Positions 15,812 to 25,323 of a stretch of DNA of 64,000 nt are shown piece by piece. The stretch covers positions 1-64,000 of the forward strand of contig CAKASQ030000050.1 in NCBI GenBank assembly GCA_916988195.3. The letters run 5' to 3'. Position numbers and translations under genes: made by a program. Below the pieces are notes generated by a model that made no database searches, was not told where the DNA came from, and saw nothing but the letters and a program-made list of their open reading frames with translations. Source of the DNA: Oscillospiraceae bacterium. GTDB taxonomy: Bacteria; Bacillota; Clostridia; Oscillospirales; Oscillospiraceae. Every line of letters starts with the position of its first letter. Positions within the stretch are counted from its first letter, which is position 1.

Positions 15812-17194
15812 TCACAAATCCATCTGGTATTCCGCAAGCTTGTTGCGAAGCGTGCGGTCGGTGATGCCGAGCTTGTCGGCGGTGCGTTTTTTCTGTCCGT
15901 CGTTTTTCTTGAGCGTTGCAAGTATGGCGATGCGCTCAATGTCGCTGAGCTTCTGGTCGGCCAGCATCTGCTCGAGCGTCTGCTGCTGCGCAGCCGGCTG
16001 CGATTCCAGAATCGCGGGCCGGTCAGTACCAAGCACCTCCCGCGGAAGACTCGAGAGGGAAATAACTCCGTCGGTCGCCATCAGCGCCGCATACTCCAAA
16101 ATGTTAAAGAGCTGCCGCACATTGCCGGGGTAAGAGTAGTCGGTCAGCGCGCACAGCGCGTCCGGCCGGAGCTTGAAGGGCGGCAGATTGTGCTCGTGCG
16201 CGTATCGGGAAAGATAGTAGCCCGTGAGCACCATCACATCGCCGTCCCGTTCGCGCAACGGCGGCACGTTGATTTCCATCACGTGCAGGCGGTAATACAG
16301 ATCCTCGCGGAACTTTCCTTCCTCGACCATCCGAAACAGGTCCCGGTTCGTTGCGGCGACGACGCGGACATCGACATTGATGCTTTCCGTGCCGCCGATT
16401 GGCGTCACAACGCGCTCTTGCAGGACGCGCAGAAATTTTGCCTGCATGGAAAGGGGCATTTCCGCCACCTCATCGAGAAACAGCGTGCCGCCGTCCGCCT
16501 GAACGAATTTACCCTGCATATCATGCACCGCGCCGGTAAATGCGCCTTTTTTATATCCGAAAAATTCGGATTCCAGCAGCCCGTCCGGGATTGCCGCGCA
16601 GTTGACTTCAACATACTTCTGCGTGCGGCGCTTGCCCGCATAGTGAAGCGCCTTGGCGACAAGCTCCTTGCCCGCGCCGCTCTCGCCGGTAATGACAACA
16701 GATGTATCCACGTCCTTGAGCTTCGTGATCATCGCGCGGACCTTGTCCATACAGGCGCTTCCGCCCTGCATGCCGTAGTCGTCGTAGCGGGCGTTGAGCT
16801 CATTTGTGAGGTTCGCAATCGTATCGTTCATTTCCTGATAGCGAAGCGCCTGATACATATAGATTTTCAGCTCTTCCAGATTGACAGGTTTCGTCAGATA
16901 CGTAAACGCGCCGCGCTTGACCGCGTCGACAGACGAACGGATCGTGCCGAAGGCTGTGATCATGATGACCTGAATCTGCGGGGAAATGGCCCGGATCTGC
17001 TCTAAAACCTGCAAGCCATCATCCTCTCCGATCATCAGATCGAGCAGCACCAGCTCATAGGTCCCCGCGCGCAGCTTTGCAAGGCCCTCTGCCGCGGTAA
17101 GCGCCGCGTCCACTTCAAACTCCTTGCGCAGCGCGAGCGACAGCGACAGCACAATATTCTGTTCGTCGTCAATGATCAGTACGTGTGGCTTCAT
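15812..17194 (-). CDS. NtrC-family sigma-54-dependent response regulator
   Basis: A 460-residue enhancer-binding protein. The receiver domain (1-120) has IIDDEQ, phospho-acceptor Asp in LVLLDLMIG, and YLTKPV. The AAA+ domain has Walker A GESGAGKE, the sigma-54 contact motif GAFTGA and Walker B GGTLFLDEVAEMP. A C-terminal Fis-type helix-turn-helix ends the protein (DGQKKRTADKLGITDRTLRN). Its ATG overlaps the kinase stop (ATGA). rpoN lies in the same run of genes, so it should activate sigma-54 promoters; a candidate lies before the dppA-like gene. Targets within the eut cluster are not evident. Confidence 0.92.
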   Translation of the reverse strand: MKPHVLIIDDEQNIVLSLSLALRKEFEVDAALTAAEGLAKLRAGTYELVLLDLMIGEDDGLQVLEQIRAISPQIQVIMITAFGTIRSSVDAVKRGAFTYLTKPVNLEELKIYMYQALRYQEMNDTIANLTNELNARYDDYGMQGGSACMDKVRAMITKLKDVDTSVVITGESGAGKELVAKALHYAGKRRTQKYVEVNCAAIPDGLLESEFFGYKKGAFTGAVHDMQGKFVQADGGTLFLDEVAEMPLSMQAKFLRVLQERVVTPIGGTESINVDVRVVAATNRDLFRMVEEGKFREDLYYRLHVMEINVPPLRERDGDVMVLTGYYLSRYAHEHNLPPFKLRPDALCALTDYSYPGNVRQLFNILEYAALMATDGVISLSSLPREVLGTDRPAILESQPAAQQQTLEQMLADQKLSDIERIAILATLKKNDGQKKRTADKLGITDRTLRNKLAEYQMDL

Positions 17195-19173
17195 GCGTTA
17201 TGCTCCTTCGAGAAAACCAGACGGATCGTCGTATGGTCGCCCAGTACGCTTTCAAGCTCCATCTGGCCGCCGTTTTGCAGGACCAGTTCGTTGGAAAGCG
17301 CCAGACCAAGGCCGATACCGGTGGGCTTTGTGGTATAGTATGGCTCGCGGCACTTTTTGAGATCCTCGGGGCTCATGCCGGTACCCTCGTCGCGGATACA
17401 GATGACCGCGCGGTCATCTTCCGAGACTGTGCGAATCTGCATCATAAGCTTCCGGTCCGGCTGCGTCAGCGCGACGCGGCGCTCCATGGCCTCCATGCCG
17501 TTGATGATAATGTTGATGATGACCTGCTTGATCTGCGTCGGGGAGACGCGGATGAAGAGCGCATCTTCAAGCTGCACGTCAAAGCCGATCACATTCTTCT
17601 TTGCCGCAGGCTTTGTCAGATACAAGCACTCACGGACAAGGTTCGACGCGTCGGTCACGATGCTTCCCGGTTTACCGGGCTTTGCATAGTTGATAAACCG
17701 GTCGACCAGCTGATTGATGCGGTCAACCTCCGCCGGGACAACCTCGCCGAACGCCGCTTTTACATCGTCGCCGCAATCCGGCTCCTTAATCATATCAGCG
17801 AATGTGCGAATTGTCATCAGAGGATTTCGGATTTCATGCGCCACACCGGCGACAACGCGGTTGATGGTGGTGCTCTTCTCCGCTTCAAAGAGCTTTGCCT
17901 TCTGCGCTTCCTCCTCTGTAATATCCTCGACGCTCAGCATATAGGTTTTGCTGCTGGTAATCACGCGCGCAGAATATTTAAAGAGCGTTTCACCCAGGCG
18001 TTTGGTCGCGTTCATAACCGTCGGTGCATCTTCTGTCTCAGTCGGCGGAAAGATTCCTTCCAGAAGCTCTGCGTAAGGGGAGACGTCCATGATATTTTTC
18101 CCCTCGAGCTGCTGGTTTGCAAGCATCAACGCCTCGCGGTTATACATGGTGATCTGGCCCTTGTCGTCAAACAGGAGCATGCTGAGCTTTGCCGCGTCCA
18201 GAATCCGCTGCTGGGTCAGACATTCCTGCTGCGTGGCGCTCAGCTGTAATTGCAGTTCTTCGTTCGTCCGGTTGAGCACCTTTGTCAGCGCCGCAAGCCG
18301 ACGCTTCAGAATCGCAGAAAACGCAAGGAAGAGCAGAACCGCCGCCATCGCCGCGCCCAACGCAATCCAGAGTTTTCGCATCATGACGCGCTGCTGATAT
18401 GACGTATCCTGCACCCATAAAGACGACCACTGGTTATAAATCCGGTCATACGTTCCGCCGGAACGCAGGTTGACCGTCTGATCGTTGAGCCTGCGCAGCA
18501 TAACCCGGTTTCCCGGATGGACGACAAGGCGGTAGCTGACCTCGCCGAGATAGGAGCGCAGCACCGTAAACTCATCACTCTCGCCGGACTGCTCGAGCTG
18601 ATATAAAAGCGCGTCTTCAAATCCGATGGCAACGTCCGCGCGGCCATCTTCGAGCGCCTGCAAAATCTGGCGTTGGCTGCCGACAGCAAGATAACTCGTG
18701 GCGTCCAAATGCTGCAAGTAGGAATAATTGACCGTCCCGTATTCAAAGGCGGCAACCTGTCCCTCTTTTTCCGCATCTTCCAACGAGCCGGTTTTGGAGA
18801 TGGCGCAGAGCTTGAGCGTGGTCAGCGGTTCCGTTGCCCACTGCGCATAAGACAGCTCTGCCGGCAGGCGATAGGAGAGTACCGCGTCTACCTCGCCGTC
18901 TTCCAGAGCCTCGAGGCAGGCATCCTCCGAATCAAAATACAGGACGCTCACGCTGTCGTCTGAGCCGATTTCCAGACTCTTCAGCAGATCATAGTGGATA
19001 CCGGCGAGCTGCCCCTGATTGTCCAAAAACTGGTACGGCGCCATCTGCTCGCTCACGCCGATGCGGATTTCCATCCGCGTGCGAAGCGCCGCGCAGCTGC
19101 CGGCCATCATTGTAGCCAGCAGAAGCGCGGTGAGAAGTCGCCGTATCAGTTTTTCACACGTTCTGATTGTCAT
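17191..19173 (-). CDS. Sensor histidine kinase with extracellular solute-binding domain
   Basis: A 660-residue membrane kinase. A signal/anchor segment (residues 10-30) is followed by a family-3 solute-binding-protein domain (about 35-265; RIGVSEQMAPYQF, ALEDGEVDAVLSYR, LEDGRADVAIGFED). A transmembrane helix near 275-295 leads to a PAS domain (ILDAAKLSMLLFDDKGQI), the H-box AGVAHEIRNPLMTIRTFADM, and the ATPase boxes (IRDEGTGMSPEDL, GIGLGLALSNEL). It probably senses an amino acid or other small polar ligand outside the cell and phosphorylates the NtrC-type regulator it overlaps by four bases. The ligand is unknown; ethanolamine is possible given the context, but untested. Confidence 0.9.
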   Translation of the reverse strand: MTIRTCEKLIRRLLTALLLATMMAGSCAALRTRMEIRIGVSEQMAPYQFLDNQGQLAGIHYDLLKSLEIGSDDSVSVLYFDSEDACLEALEDGEVDAVLSYRLPAELSYAQWATEPLTTLKLCAISKTGSLEDAEKEGQVAAFEYGTVNYSYLQHLDATSYLAVGSQRQILQALEDGRADVAIGFEDALLYQLEQSGESDEFTVLRSYLGEVSYRLVVHPGNRVMLRRLNDQTVNLRSGGTYDRIYNQWSSLWVQDTSYQQRVMMRKLWIALGAAMAAVLLFLAFSAILKRRLAALTKVLNRTNEELQLQLSATQQECLTQQRILDAAKLSMLLFDDKGQITMYNREALMLANQQLEGKNIMDVSPYAELLEGIFPPTETEDAPTVMNATKRLGETLFKYSARVITSSKTYMLSVEDITEEEAQKAKLFEAEKSTTINRVVAGVAHEIRNPLMTIRTFADMIKEPDCGDDVKAAFGEVVPAEVDRINQLVDRFINYAKPGKPGSIVTDASNLVRECLYLTKPAAKKNVIGFDVQLEDALFIRVSPTQIKQVIINIIINGMEAMERRVALTQPDRKLMMQIRTVSEDDRAVICIRDEGTGMSPEDLKKCREPYYTTKPTGIGLGLALSNELVLQNGGQMELESVLGDHTTIRLVFSKEHNA

Positions 19174-19192
19174 GGATTTTCGCAGCAGAGCC

Positions 19193-20056
19193 TTACACGC
19201 CCATCATATCCGCAAGGTTGGCAGACGGGGTGAGCACCGGCTCAAAAATTTCTGTTTTGCTGGTCAGCAGCGTTGCAACGCCGGGACCGTGACCCATGCG
19301 GATGCAGTCGCTGTGGACAACGACGCCGATGGTCTGCGCGCCGGTGAGATAGCCGCGGCCGCAGGTCGTGTCGCAGTTCTGAAGCAGGACGATATCGCCG
19401 AAGCGCAGATGGTCAAGCCCCTGCCGGACAATCTCATCCCAGTCCTCGGTCATGATATCGTAATCGCCAAAGCAAGCGGTCGGTTCGCCGTAGCCGCTGC
19501 CCATCAGATAAGCAGGGGAGATGGCTGCTACCGGAACCCGGAGCTTTCCGTTTTCCTCGGTAATGTTCATCTTCTCCAGCACCCGCGGGTCGCAGTTCAT
19601 CACAGAAACCTGCGGATAGTCCAGAAGCTTGAGGCCCTGGCCATAGGCGCGGACCTGAATTTTGTCACCGATGACCATCTTTTCAAGGTCCTCGCGTGCA
19701 AAGTAGATCAGCACATGCTCCACGCCGCCGTGCGTTCCGGTGACAAAGCCTTTCGCGCCCTTCGCGTCGCCAGAGACGACAACCGCATCGTTTCCGATGC
19801 ACGAAAGGACATTCAGTGCCTCGTTTTCCCGCGCGGCATTGTGGTTCTTGATGGTAACGCCAGGCTCAATGTGGTCGCCGGCCAGGCCATACACGCTGTC
19901 TCCAAGCTTGACATTATACGTAATGGAGCCGGTATTCGGCAGGGTGTGGGCCACGCCGTCGCAGTCGAGCCGGACGGGAAGCTCCTTGACCGTCGGGTGC
20001 TGGATTTCACCGAGCACGCTCTGCATCACAAGCCGGTCCTGATTGGTTTTGAGCAT
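19193..20056 (-). CDS. DUF4438-like conserved protein
   Basis: A 287-residue soluble protein that I match from memory to the DUF4438 family (LKTNQDRLVMQSVLGEIQHP at the start). It contains several Gly- and Asp-rich turns (GDKIQVRAYGQGLKLLDYP, PAYLMGSGYGEPTACFGDYD, GVVVHSDCIRMGHGPG) with conserved Asp, Cys and His that suggest a metal or small-molecule site. The ATG at 20056 follows AAAGGAG. It lies between a HAD phosphatase and the kinase in the regulatory run upstream of eutVW. No function can be stated; co-transcription suggests a link to the sensed substrate. Confidence 0.7.
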   Translation of the reverse strand: MLKTNQDRLVMQSVLGEIQHPTVKELPVRLDCDGVAHTLPNTGSITYNVKLGDSVYGLAGDHIEPGVTIKNHNAARENEALNVLSCIGNDAVVVSGDAKGAKGFVTGTHGGVEHVLIYFAREDLEKMVIGDKIQVRAYGQGLKLLDYPQVSVMNCDPRVLEKMNITEENGKLRVPVAAISPAYLMGSGYGEPTACFGDYDIMTEDWDEIVRQGLDHLRFGDIVLLQNCDTTCGRGYLTGAQTIGVVVHSDCIRMGHGPGVATLLTSKTEIFEPVLTPSANLADMMGV

Positions 20057-20091
20057 ATTCTTTTCTCCTTTCCAAGAGAAATCCAAACGGG

Positions 20092-20676
20092 TTATTTTTT
20101 CTTATGGGTCTTAAAATATTCATTCCACTCGGCAATCTGATCATCGCCATAGACGACAAACGCGTGCTTGGCGTGTACGGCAAGATCATTGTCGACATAA
20201 GAGTCACTGTAGAAATTGTCCATGTCCTCGAGCTTGAACTTCTTGACATAGGCGTCGACCTTGTAGGGGCCTGCGGCGAACTCGCCGTTGATTTTGCCGG
20301 TTTTCGGGTCCATGTCGGTTGCAACCAGGTTCTTGAGCCTCAGCCGCTTCATAATCGGAACCATCAAAAATTCCGGCGTTGCGCTGGCGATGATATCGTC
20401 GTCGCGCTTTGCCTTGAGGTACCAGGGCTTCATAAACTTGATCTGCGTATCCCAGTAATCTTCGAGCGTCTGCTCGAGATTTTCCATCCGCTTGAGGAAG
20501 GCATACTGGTGCTGACGCGCCTTTGTTTTGGTCATGAGCTTGCTGTTAACTAAGAAATTATAGCATTTATATTTCCAGTTGACCAGACGGAAACCCGGTT
20601 TTTTTTCTAAATAAGCAAAAAAATGGTCTTCGCTGTCGCCGGTAAATACGGTTTCATCAAAATCGTATACGTTCAT
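20092..20676 (-). CDS. HAD-superfamily hydrolase, phosphoserine phosphatase-like
   Basis: A 194-residue HAD-fold protein of the IB/phosphoserine-phosphatase-like type. Motif I is DFDETVFTGD near residue 5, motif II is the Ser/Thr of IIASATPEF, and the motif IV acidic region is FYSDSYVDNDLA. The Lys of motif III probably lies in AYVKKFKLED. A small phosphate ester is the likely substrate; which one is unknown. The start overlaps the rpoN stop by four bases, so it is coupled to sigma-54 synthesis. Confidence 0.82.
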   Translation of the reverse strand: MNVYDFDETVFTGDSEDHFFAYLEKKPGFRLVNWKYKCYNFLVNSKLMTKTKARQHQYAFLKRMENLEQTLEDYWDTQIKFMKPWYLKAKRDDDIIASATPEFLMVPIMKRLRLKNLVATDMDPKTGKINGEFAAGPYKVDAYVKKFKLEDMDNFYSDSYVDNDLAVHAKHAFVVYGDDQIAEWNEYFKTHKKK

Positions 20677-22013
20677 TCTTTCTCTCCTCCGGCCGAAACC
20701 ACGTTCCGGCCCGTGCTTTCACGCGTGATTTTTCTTGCGTAGGCCGGCGGAATCTGCGCCAGCGCGCGGTATTTTGCAATCAGACGGCGCGAGACGGCAA
20801 CGCCGCTTTGCGCCAGCTGTTCGTGAATTTTCTGATCGCTCAGAGGCCTTTGCGGGTCCTCCGCCTCAATGAGCGCAAGAATTTGCTGCTGGATGCTGTG
20901 CGTGGAGCGCGCCCGGTTCCCGGCGCTTGGACGGGAAAACAGCTCGCGCACGCGAATGCAGCGGCCATCGACAGAAATGTACTTTCCCTGGATGGCCCGG
21001 CTGATCGTCGACACATTGACGCCGAGCAATGCGGCAACGTCCTTTTGCCGCAGCGGCTTTTTCTCGCCGCCGACAAAATACGCGGCCTGCTGCTGCGCAG
21101 CAACCAGCAGAATCTTCTGCAGCAGGGCGTTCCGATAAAACAGCCTGCTTTGCAGTCTGCCTGCCTGATAGGCGCACTGGCTCAGGAACTGGCGAACCTG
21201 CGCGTCATCGGTATCGGCAAAGAGACTGGGATACGACTCGTCGATCGTCAGCGTACAGCTGTCGACAAGCTGCACGTGAAGACCGTCTTCGCCGTTTATG
21301 AGATAGGCATCAGGGATGACATACTGTGGATCGTCGTGGGAAAAGCCGTTGGCAGGTCTCGGATTGAGATCAGCAATCAAAGCAAGTGCCTGTTCGGCCT
21401 TTTCCTGCGGCACGTCAAGGAAACCTGCCAGCATACCGGCGCGCGGCCTGCGCAGAAACAGCTCCCAGTGCATACCGACAATTCTTTCGGCCAGCGCATT
21501 GCGCTGGGGAAGACGCCGGAGCTGCAACAGGAGGCATTCCTGCAAGCTGCGAGCGCCGATTCCGGCAGGCTCCAGCGACTGAACCGTCTCCAACGCATCT
21601 TTTACCGCCGCCTCGCTCACGCCAAGTTCACGCGCTGCTGAAGCGCAGTCCTCCCGGAAAAAACCGTTTTCGTCGAGCGATTCGACAAGGTACGCCGCGA
21701 TGCGCGCCTTCTCTTTACGCAGCTTCAAAAACGCGAGCTGGCGGCGAAGATACGCCCCGAGCTCCTGCTCGTCATGCATGCCAAGGTCCCCGACGTCAAA
21801 GCCCTCGCAGCGGGCATGAAGCGGAAGCTCCGGCAGGGGGGTACGCTGGACAAGCATCATGGGGTTGGCCTCTGCGGCCTGCGCCAGATACTCATACAGT
21901 CCCTCGGCATTCAATTCAAGCAGTTCGACCGTTTGGATTGTCTGGGACAGGTGCCGCGTCAGGCGCGGCTCGACGGTGATATGCAGATGCGCATCGGTTG
22001 GAAACGCGTTCAT
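20673..22013 (-). CDS. rpoN: RNA polymerase sigma-54 factor RpoN
   Basis: A 446-residue sigma-54. Region I is the Gln/Leu-rich N-terminus (RHLSQTIQTVELLELNAEGL). The core-binding domain follows, then the helix-turn-helix (LRQKDVAALLGVNVSTISRA), and near the C-terminus the RpoN box in the form SRRLIAKYRALAQIPPAYAR. It directs transcription from -24/-12 promoters only with an ATP-dependent activator, and one such activator is encoded four genes on in the same direction. The AAGGAG site and ATG are clear. The 87-base gap upstream separates it from the mgtC-like gene. Confidence 0.94.
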   Translation of the reverse strand: MNAFPTDAHLHITVEPRLTRHLSQTIQTVELLELNAEGLYEYLAQAAEANPMMLVQRTPLPELPLHARCEGFDVGDLGMHDEQELGAYLRRQLAFLKLRKEKARIAAYLVESLDENGFFREDCASAARELGVSEAAVKDALETVQSLEPAGIGARSLQECLLLQLRRLPQRNALAERIVGMHWELFLRRPRAGMLAGFLDVPQEKAEQALALIADLNPRPANGFSHDDPQYVIPDAYLINGEDGLHVQLVDSCTLTIDESYPSLFADTDDAQVRQFLSQCAYQAGRLQSRLFYRNALLQKILLVAAQQQAAYFVGGEKKPLRQKDVAALLGVNVSTISRAIQGKYISVDGRCIRVRELFSRPSAGNRARSTHSIQQQILALIEAEDPQRPLSDQKIHEQLAQSGVAVSRRLIAKYRALAQIPPAYARKITRESTGRNVVSAGGEKE

Positions 22014-22100
22014 ACTGGACTCCTTGTTTTGTGCAATGATTCAGTGATGATCCTCTGACGCATATGATACCACATCTGGCCGTTTTTTGACGGTCAAATG

Positions 22101-22820
22101 TCAGTTCATCTCCTCAATGTAGTATACATAGTCGAGCGAGCGCAGCGCGTCAATGATCTCGCGGTGCTTTTTGTACCGCTTGAGCTCCGCACTGTTGACC
22201 GTAAATGAAACGGAATACACGCTCAGACCGGAATTGAGATACGCAGGGTTCGACTCAATGTCTTCAATCTGGATACCGAGGGCACGGACCGTTGAGACAA
22301 AGCTTGCCAGATCCGTCTTGCTCTTGAGTTCCAGATGCACCTCAAAGTGATTCGAACGATCCTTGAGGTAGGTTTCGAGAACCGGGAACCAGGAGATGCT
22401 GCAAAGCAGGAACAGAAACAGCAGAATCGAAAGCGTATAGAATCCTGCGCCGGCCGCAAGGCCAATGATGCCGCAGGCCCAGAGACCAGCCGAGGTCGTC
22501 AGACCCTTGATCTGGTTCTTGGAGCTGAAAAGGATCGAGTTGCCGCTGATCATGGCCGTGCCGATGATGGCAGACGCCGAAAGCAACGGCACCTGGCACG
22601 GGGTATTTGCGATGATGCAAAGATCAATGATCATGATCGAAGCCGTCGACAAGCTGACCAGCATAAACGTCCGAAGGCCCGCAGAATGGCGCTTGCTTGA
22701 GCGCTCGCAGCCAATGATGGCGCCGAGCAGCACGGCCAGTGTCACGCGCAGAACAATTGCGCCCAGCGTCAGCTGCGACGCCCAGGGGCCCAGCAGCGAC
22801 GCCAAATAATCATGCGTCAC
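22101..22820 (-). CDS. MgtC/SapB-family membrane protein
   Basis: A 239-residue MgtC/SapB family protein: four or five hydrophobic helices (VLRVTLAVLLGAIIGCERS with the conserved Gly-Cys-Glu-Arg, then AGLRTFMLVSLSTASIMI) and a cytoplasmic ACT-like C-terminal domain. Family members modulate ATP synthase or ion homeostasis under magnesium limitation, but the function of Clostridia copies is not established. The start codon is GTG; its AGGAGG is formed by the last codons of the antiporter gene five bases upstream, so the two are coupled. Confidence 0.85.
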   Translation of the reverse strand: MTHDYLASLLGPWASQLTLGAIVLRVTLAVLLGAIIGCERSSKRHSAGLRTFMLVSLSTASIMIIDLCIIANTPCQVPLLSASAIIGTAMISGNSILFSSKNQIKGLTTSAGLWACGIIGLAAGAGFYTLSILLFLFLLCSISWFPVLETYLKDRSNHFEVHLELKSKTDLASFVSTVRALGIQIEDIESNPAYLNSGLSVYSVSFTVNSAELKRYKKHREIIDALRSLDYVYYIEEMN

Positions 22821-22825
22821 GATGA

Positions 22826-24295
22826 TTACCTCCTAAGATAAGAATGTCGCCGCAACATCTGCATATTGCAGGCATACTGCTCCTCCGCAGCCTCCATAAA
22901 CGCGGCCTCTTCCTCCTCTGTTGTCTCGCCATGGGCAGGCAGGGGAGGAAGCTCCGTCTGGATTTTGCGGATTCGCTCAATGAGAAGCTGCGCCTCCGTT
23001 TTCCGTTCGCCGCTCTCCGTAACCTCTTCCACAACCGCGACATCCTCGAGCCTTGTGGAATAGGATTTGGAGAGGTACAAGGCAAGCTTCGCGCAGCCGG
23101 GACCGAGCAGTTCATAAAGAACGCTGGACGCGAGGATAATTGTCTCCAGATCGCTGCCCATGGTTCCGCCAAGCGTTCTCGCGCCAAGCGCGGCAAGACC
23201 GATGGCGACGCCTGCCTGCGGAATGAGGGCCAGGCCCAGATAGTTCCGCACCAGCTTATCTTTTTTGACAACAAAGCAGCCGAACCAAGCACCGACATAT
23301 TTGCCGACGATACGAACCAAGAAGTAGGACACGCCTACCACAATCAGCGGCACGCCGTCAAGGTCGCCAGACGCGTTGAAGAGCGCATCGAGCTTGAAAT
23401 TCATGCCGGAACGCACGAAGAACAGAAGCAGAATCGGAGGGCTGAAGTAGCCAAGCTGCTTGAAGAGCTTGTCGTTTTCTGCGATATTCGTGTAAACCGT
23501 GCCCATGATCATGCACCCGAGCAGCGGGGACACGTCGAGCAGCACACATACGCCGCAGAATGCGAACAGCAGCGCAACAGAAATGATCAGCTTATTGTCA
23601 GTTGAACGGCTCTGCGGCATGAAAAGCTTCATCGCAAGGCCAAAGCAGGCGCCGATGAAAAGCGTCAGCATATTCAGGAGAATCGGCTTGCCGATTGTCT
23701 GGAACGAGAAGCCCTGAGAGCCGCTGAGGCTTGCAAGCGCGATGGAAATGGCGACCGAGTAGAGAACCAGGCCCACCACATCATCCAGCGCGACAACCTG
23801 AAGCAGCGTATCGACAAAGTCGCCCTTTGCGCCGGTCTGGCGGATGGTCATCATCGTAGACGCCGGTGCCGTTGCCGAGGCAAGGGCCGAGAGCACGATG
23901 GAAAACGCCAGATCCATGTGCAGGATGAAAAACGTCAGAACGAAGACGAGCAGGGAAGCCAGCACAGACTCAAAAACCGTGATCCACACAACCTTCATGC
24001 CGTTTTTCTTGAGCACGTCGAGCTTAAAAAACTCGCCGGTCGAGAAAGCGATGAACGCCAGCGCGATATCGGACAGGAACGAGGTCCCGTCGATAAAGCG
24101 CTGCGGCACGAGATTGAGGCAATACGGTCCAATGAGGATACCGGCTACTATGTAGGCCGTCACGTTCGGAAGACGCAGGAGCTTTGTCACACGCGTCAGC
24201 AGAAAACCAGCAATCAGCATCAGCGCAACTGAGATGATGATGCTTGCAACCGGCTGCTCGGATTGTATTTGCGTTGCGAATTTAAAAAGCTGCAT
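22826..24295 (-). CDS. Cation:proton antiporter (CPA2, Na+/H+ exchanger family)
   Basis: A 489-residue integral membrane protein with the Na_H_Exchanger domain over about twelve helices (LMLIAGFLLTRVTKLLRLPN, ITAYIVAGILIGP-like start, LASATAPASTMMTIRQTGAK, LGCMIMGTVYTN). A hydrophilic cytoplasmic tail of about 80 residues rich in Glu follows. It should exchange Na+ or K+ for H+. The mgtC-like gene follows directly and uses a ribosome binding site inside this gene's 3' end, so the pair probably acts in ion balance. Confidence 0.87.
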   Translation of the reverse strand: MQLFKFATQIQSEQPVASIIISVALMLIAGFLLTRVTKLLRLPNVTAYIVAGILIGPYCLNLVPQRFIDGTSFLSDIALAFIAFSTGEFFKLDVLKKNGMKVVWITVFESVLASLLVFVLTFFILHMDLAFSIVLSALASATAPASTMMTIRQTGAKGDFVDTLLQVVALDDVVGLVLYSVAISIALASLSGSQGFSFQTIGKPILLNMLTLFIGACFGLAMKLFMPQSRSTDNKLIISVALLFAFCGVCVLLDVSPLLGCMIMGTVYTNIAENDKLFKQLGYFSPPILLLFFVRSGMNFKLDALFNASGDLDGVPLIVVGVSYFLVRIVGKYVGAWFGCFVVKKDKLVRNYLGLALIPQAGVAIGLAALGARTLGGTMGSDLETIILASSVLYELLGPGCAKLALYLSKSYSTRLEDVAVVEEVTESGERKTEAQLLIERIRKIQTELPPLPAHGETTEEEEAAFMEAAEEQYACNMQMLRRHSYLRR

Positions 24296-24357
24296 GAATC
24301 AGATGAACCCCCATTTCAGCAGTTGTCCGTGGGGGACACGTGCCGGAGCACGCGCGC

Positions 24358-25323
24358 TCAGAGCGCGTTGATTTCCTCCACGCAGGAACAGGCCACGAAG
24401 TGATTCGGGCGCACTTCCACGAGCGCAGGATTGCCATGATGGCAGTTTTCCTCGCAGTACTGGCAGCGCGGAGCAAAGTGGCACGCGTCCGGAAGATTGA
24501 TCGGGCTGGTAATTTCGCCCTTGATAATAATACGCTCGGACTGGTCGTCGGGATCCGGAATCGGGATTGCCGAGAACAGCGCCTTGGTGTACGGGTGCAG
24601 GGGATGGGCAAAGAGCTCTTCCGCCGGCGCCTTCTCCACGAGCTGGCCAAGGTACATGACGGCGATATCGTCCGAGAAGTGGTTGACAACGCTCAAATCA
24701 TGCGTGATGAACATGAACGTCAGCTCCATCTTCTCCTGCAAATCCTGCAAAAGGTTCAGAATCTGGGCCTGAATGGAGACGTCCAGTGCAGAGACAGGCT
24801 CGTCGCAGACGATGAACTTGGGGTTCATGGCAAGCGCGCGGGCGATGCCGATACGCTGGCGGCGGCCGCCGTCGAGCTCGTGCGGATAGGTGTTGACCAG
24901 ACGCTGGGCAAGGCCGACGGTATCCATCAGTTCATGTACGCGGTCTTCAACGTCCTGCTTGTTGGTCAGGATCTTGTTGATGATGATGGGCTCGCTGATG
25001 ATCTGGCTGATCGTCTTTCTGGGGTCCAGAGAAGCGTAGGGATCCTGGAAGATGATCTGCATATCCTTGCGCAGCGCCTTCATATCGCGCGGGTGCAGCT
25101 TTGTGATATCCTGGCCGTTGAAGATGACCTCGCCGGAGGTCGGCTCAATCAGGCGCAGAATACAGCGGCCCGTCGTGGATTTGCCGCAGCCGGATTCACC
25201 GACCACGCCAAGGGTCTTGCCTTTTTCGATGGAAAAGGAGACGTCGTCCACCGCATGGAGCTTGCCGCGCGGCGTGTCAAAGTATTTTTTCAGGTGCTTG
25301 ACCTCGAGCAGTTTCTCAGCCAT
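24358..25323 (-). CDS. dppF: Oligopeptide/dipeptide ABC transporter ATP-binding protein (DppF-like)
   Basis: A 321-residue ATPase of the OppF/DppF type that powers peptide (or nickel) import. Walker A is GESGCGKSTTG; the signature is in ELDGGRRQRIGIARAL, with a Gly in place of the usual Ser before GG; Walker B is FIVCDEPVSALD. The C-terminal oligopeptide-transporter region ends in a cysteine-rich CHFAPRCQYCEENC motif, typical of the subfamily and possibly an Fe-S site. The start overlaps the end of the preceding ATPase gene by eight bases. It is the last gene of the five-gene operon. Confidence 0.9.
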   Translation of the reverse strand: MAEKLLEVKHLKKYFDTPRGKLHAVDDVSFSIEKGKTLGVVGESGCGKSTTGRCILRLIEPTSGEVIFNGQDITKLHPRDMKALRKDMQIIFQDPYASLDPRKTISQIISEPIIINKILTNKQDVEDRVHELMDTVGLAQRLVNTYPHELDGGRRQRIGIARALAMNPKFIVCDEPVSALDVSIQAQILNLLQDLQEKMELTFMFITHDLSVVNHFSDDIAVMYLGQLVEKAPAEELFAHPLHPYTKALFSAIPIPDPDDQSERIIIKGEITSPINLPDACHFAPRCQYCEENCHHGNPALVEVRPNHFVACSCVEEINAL

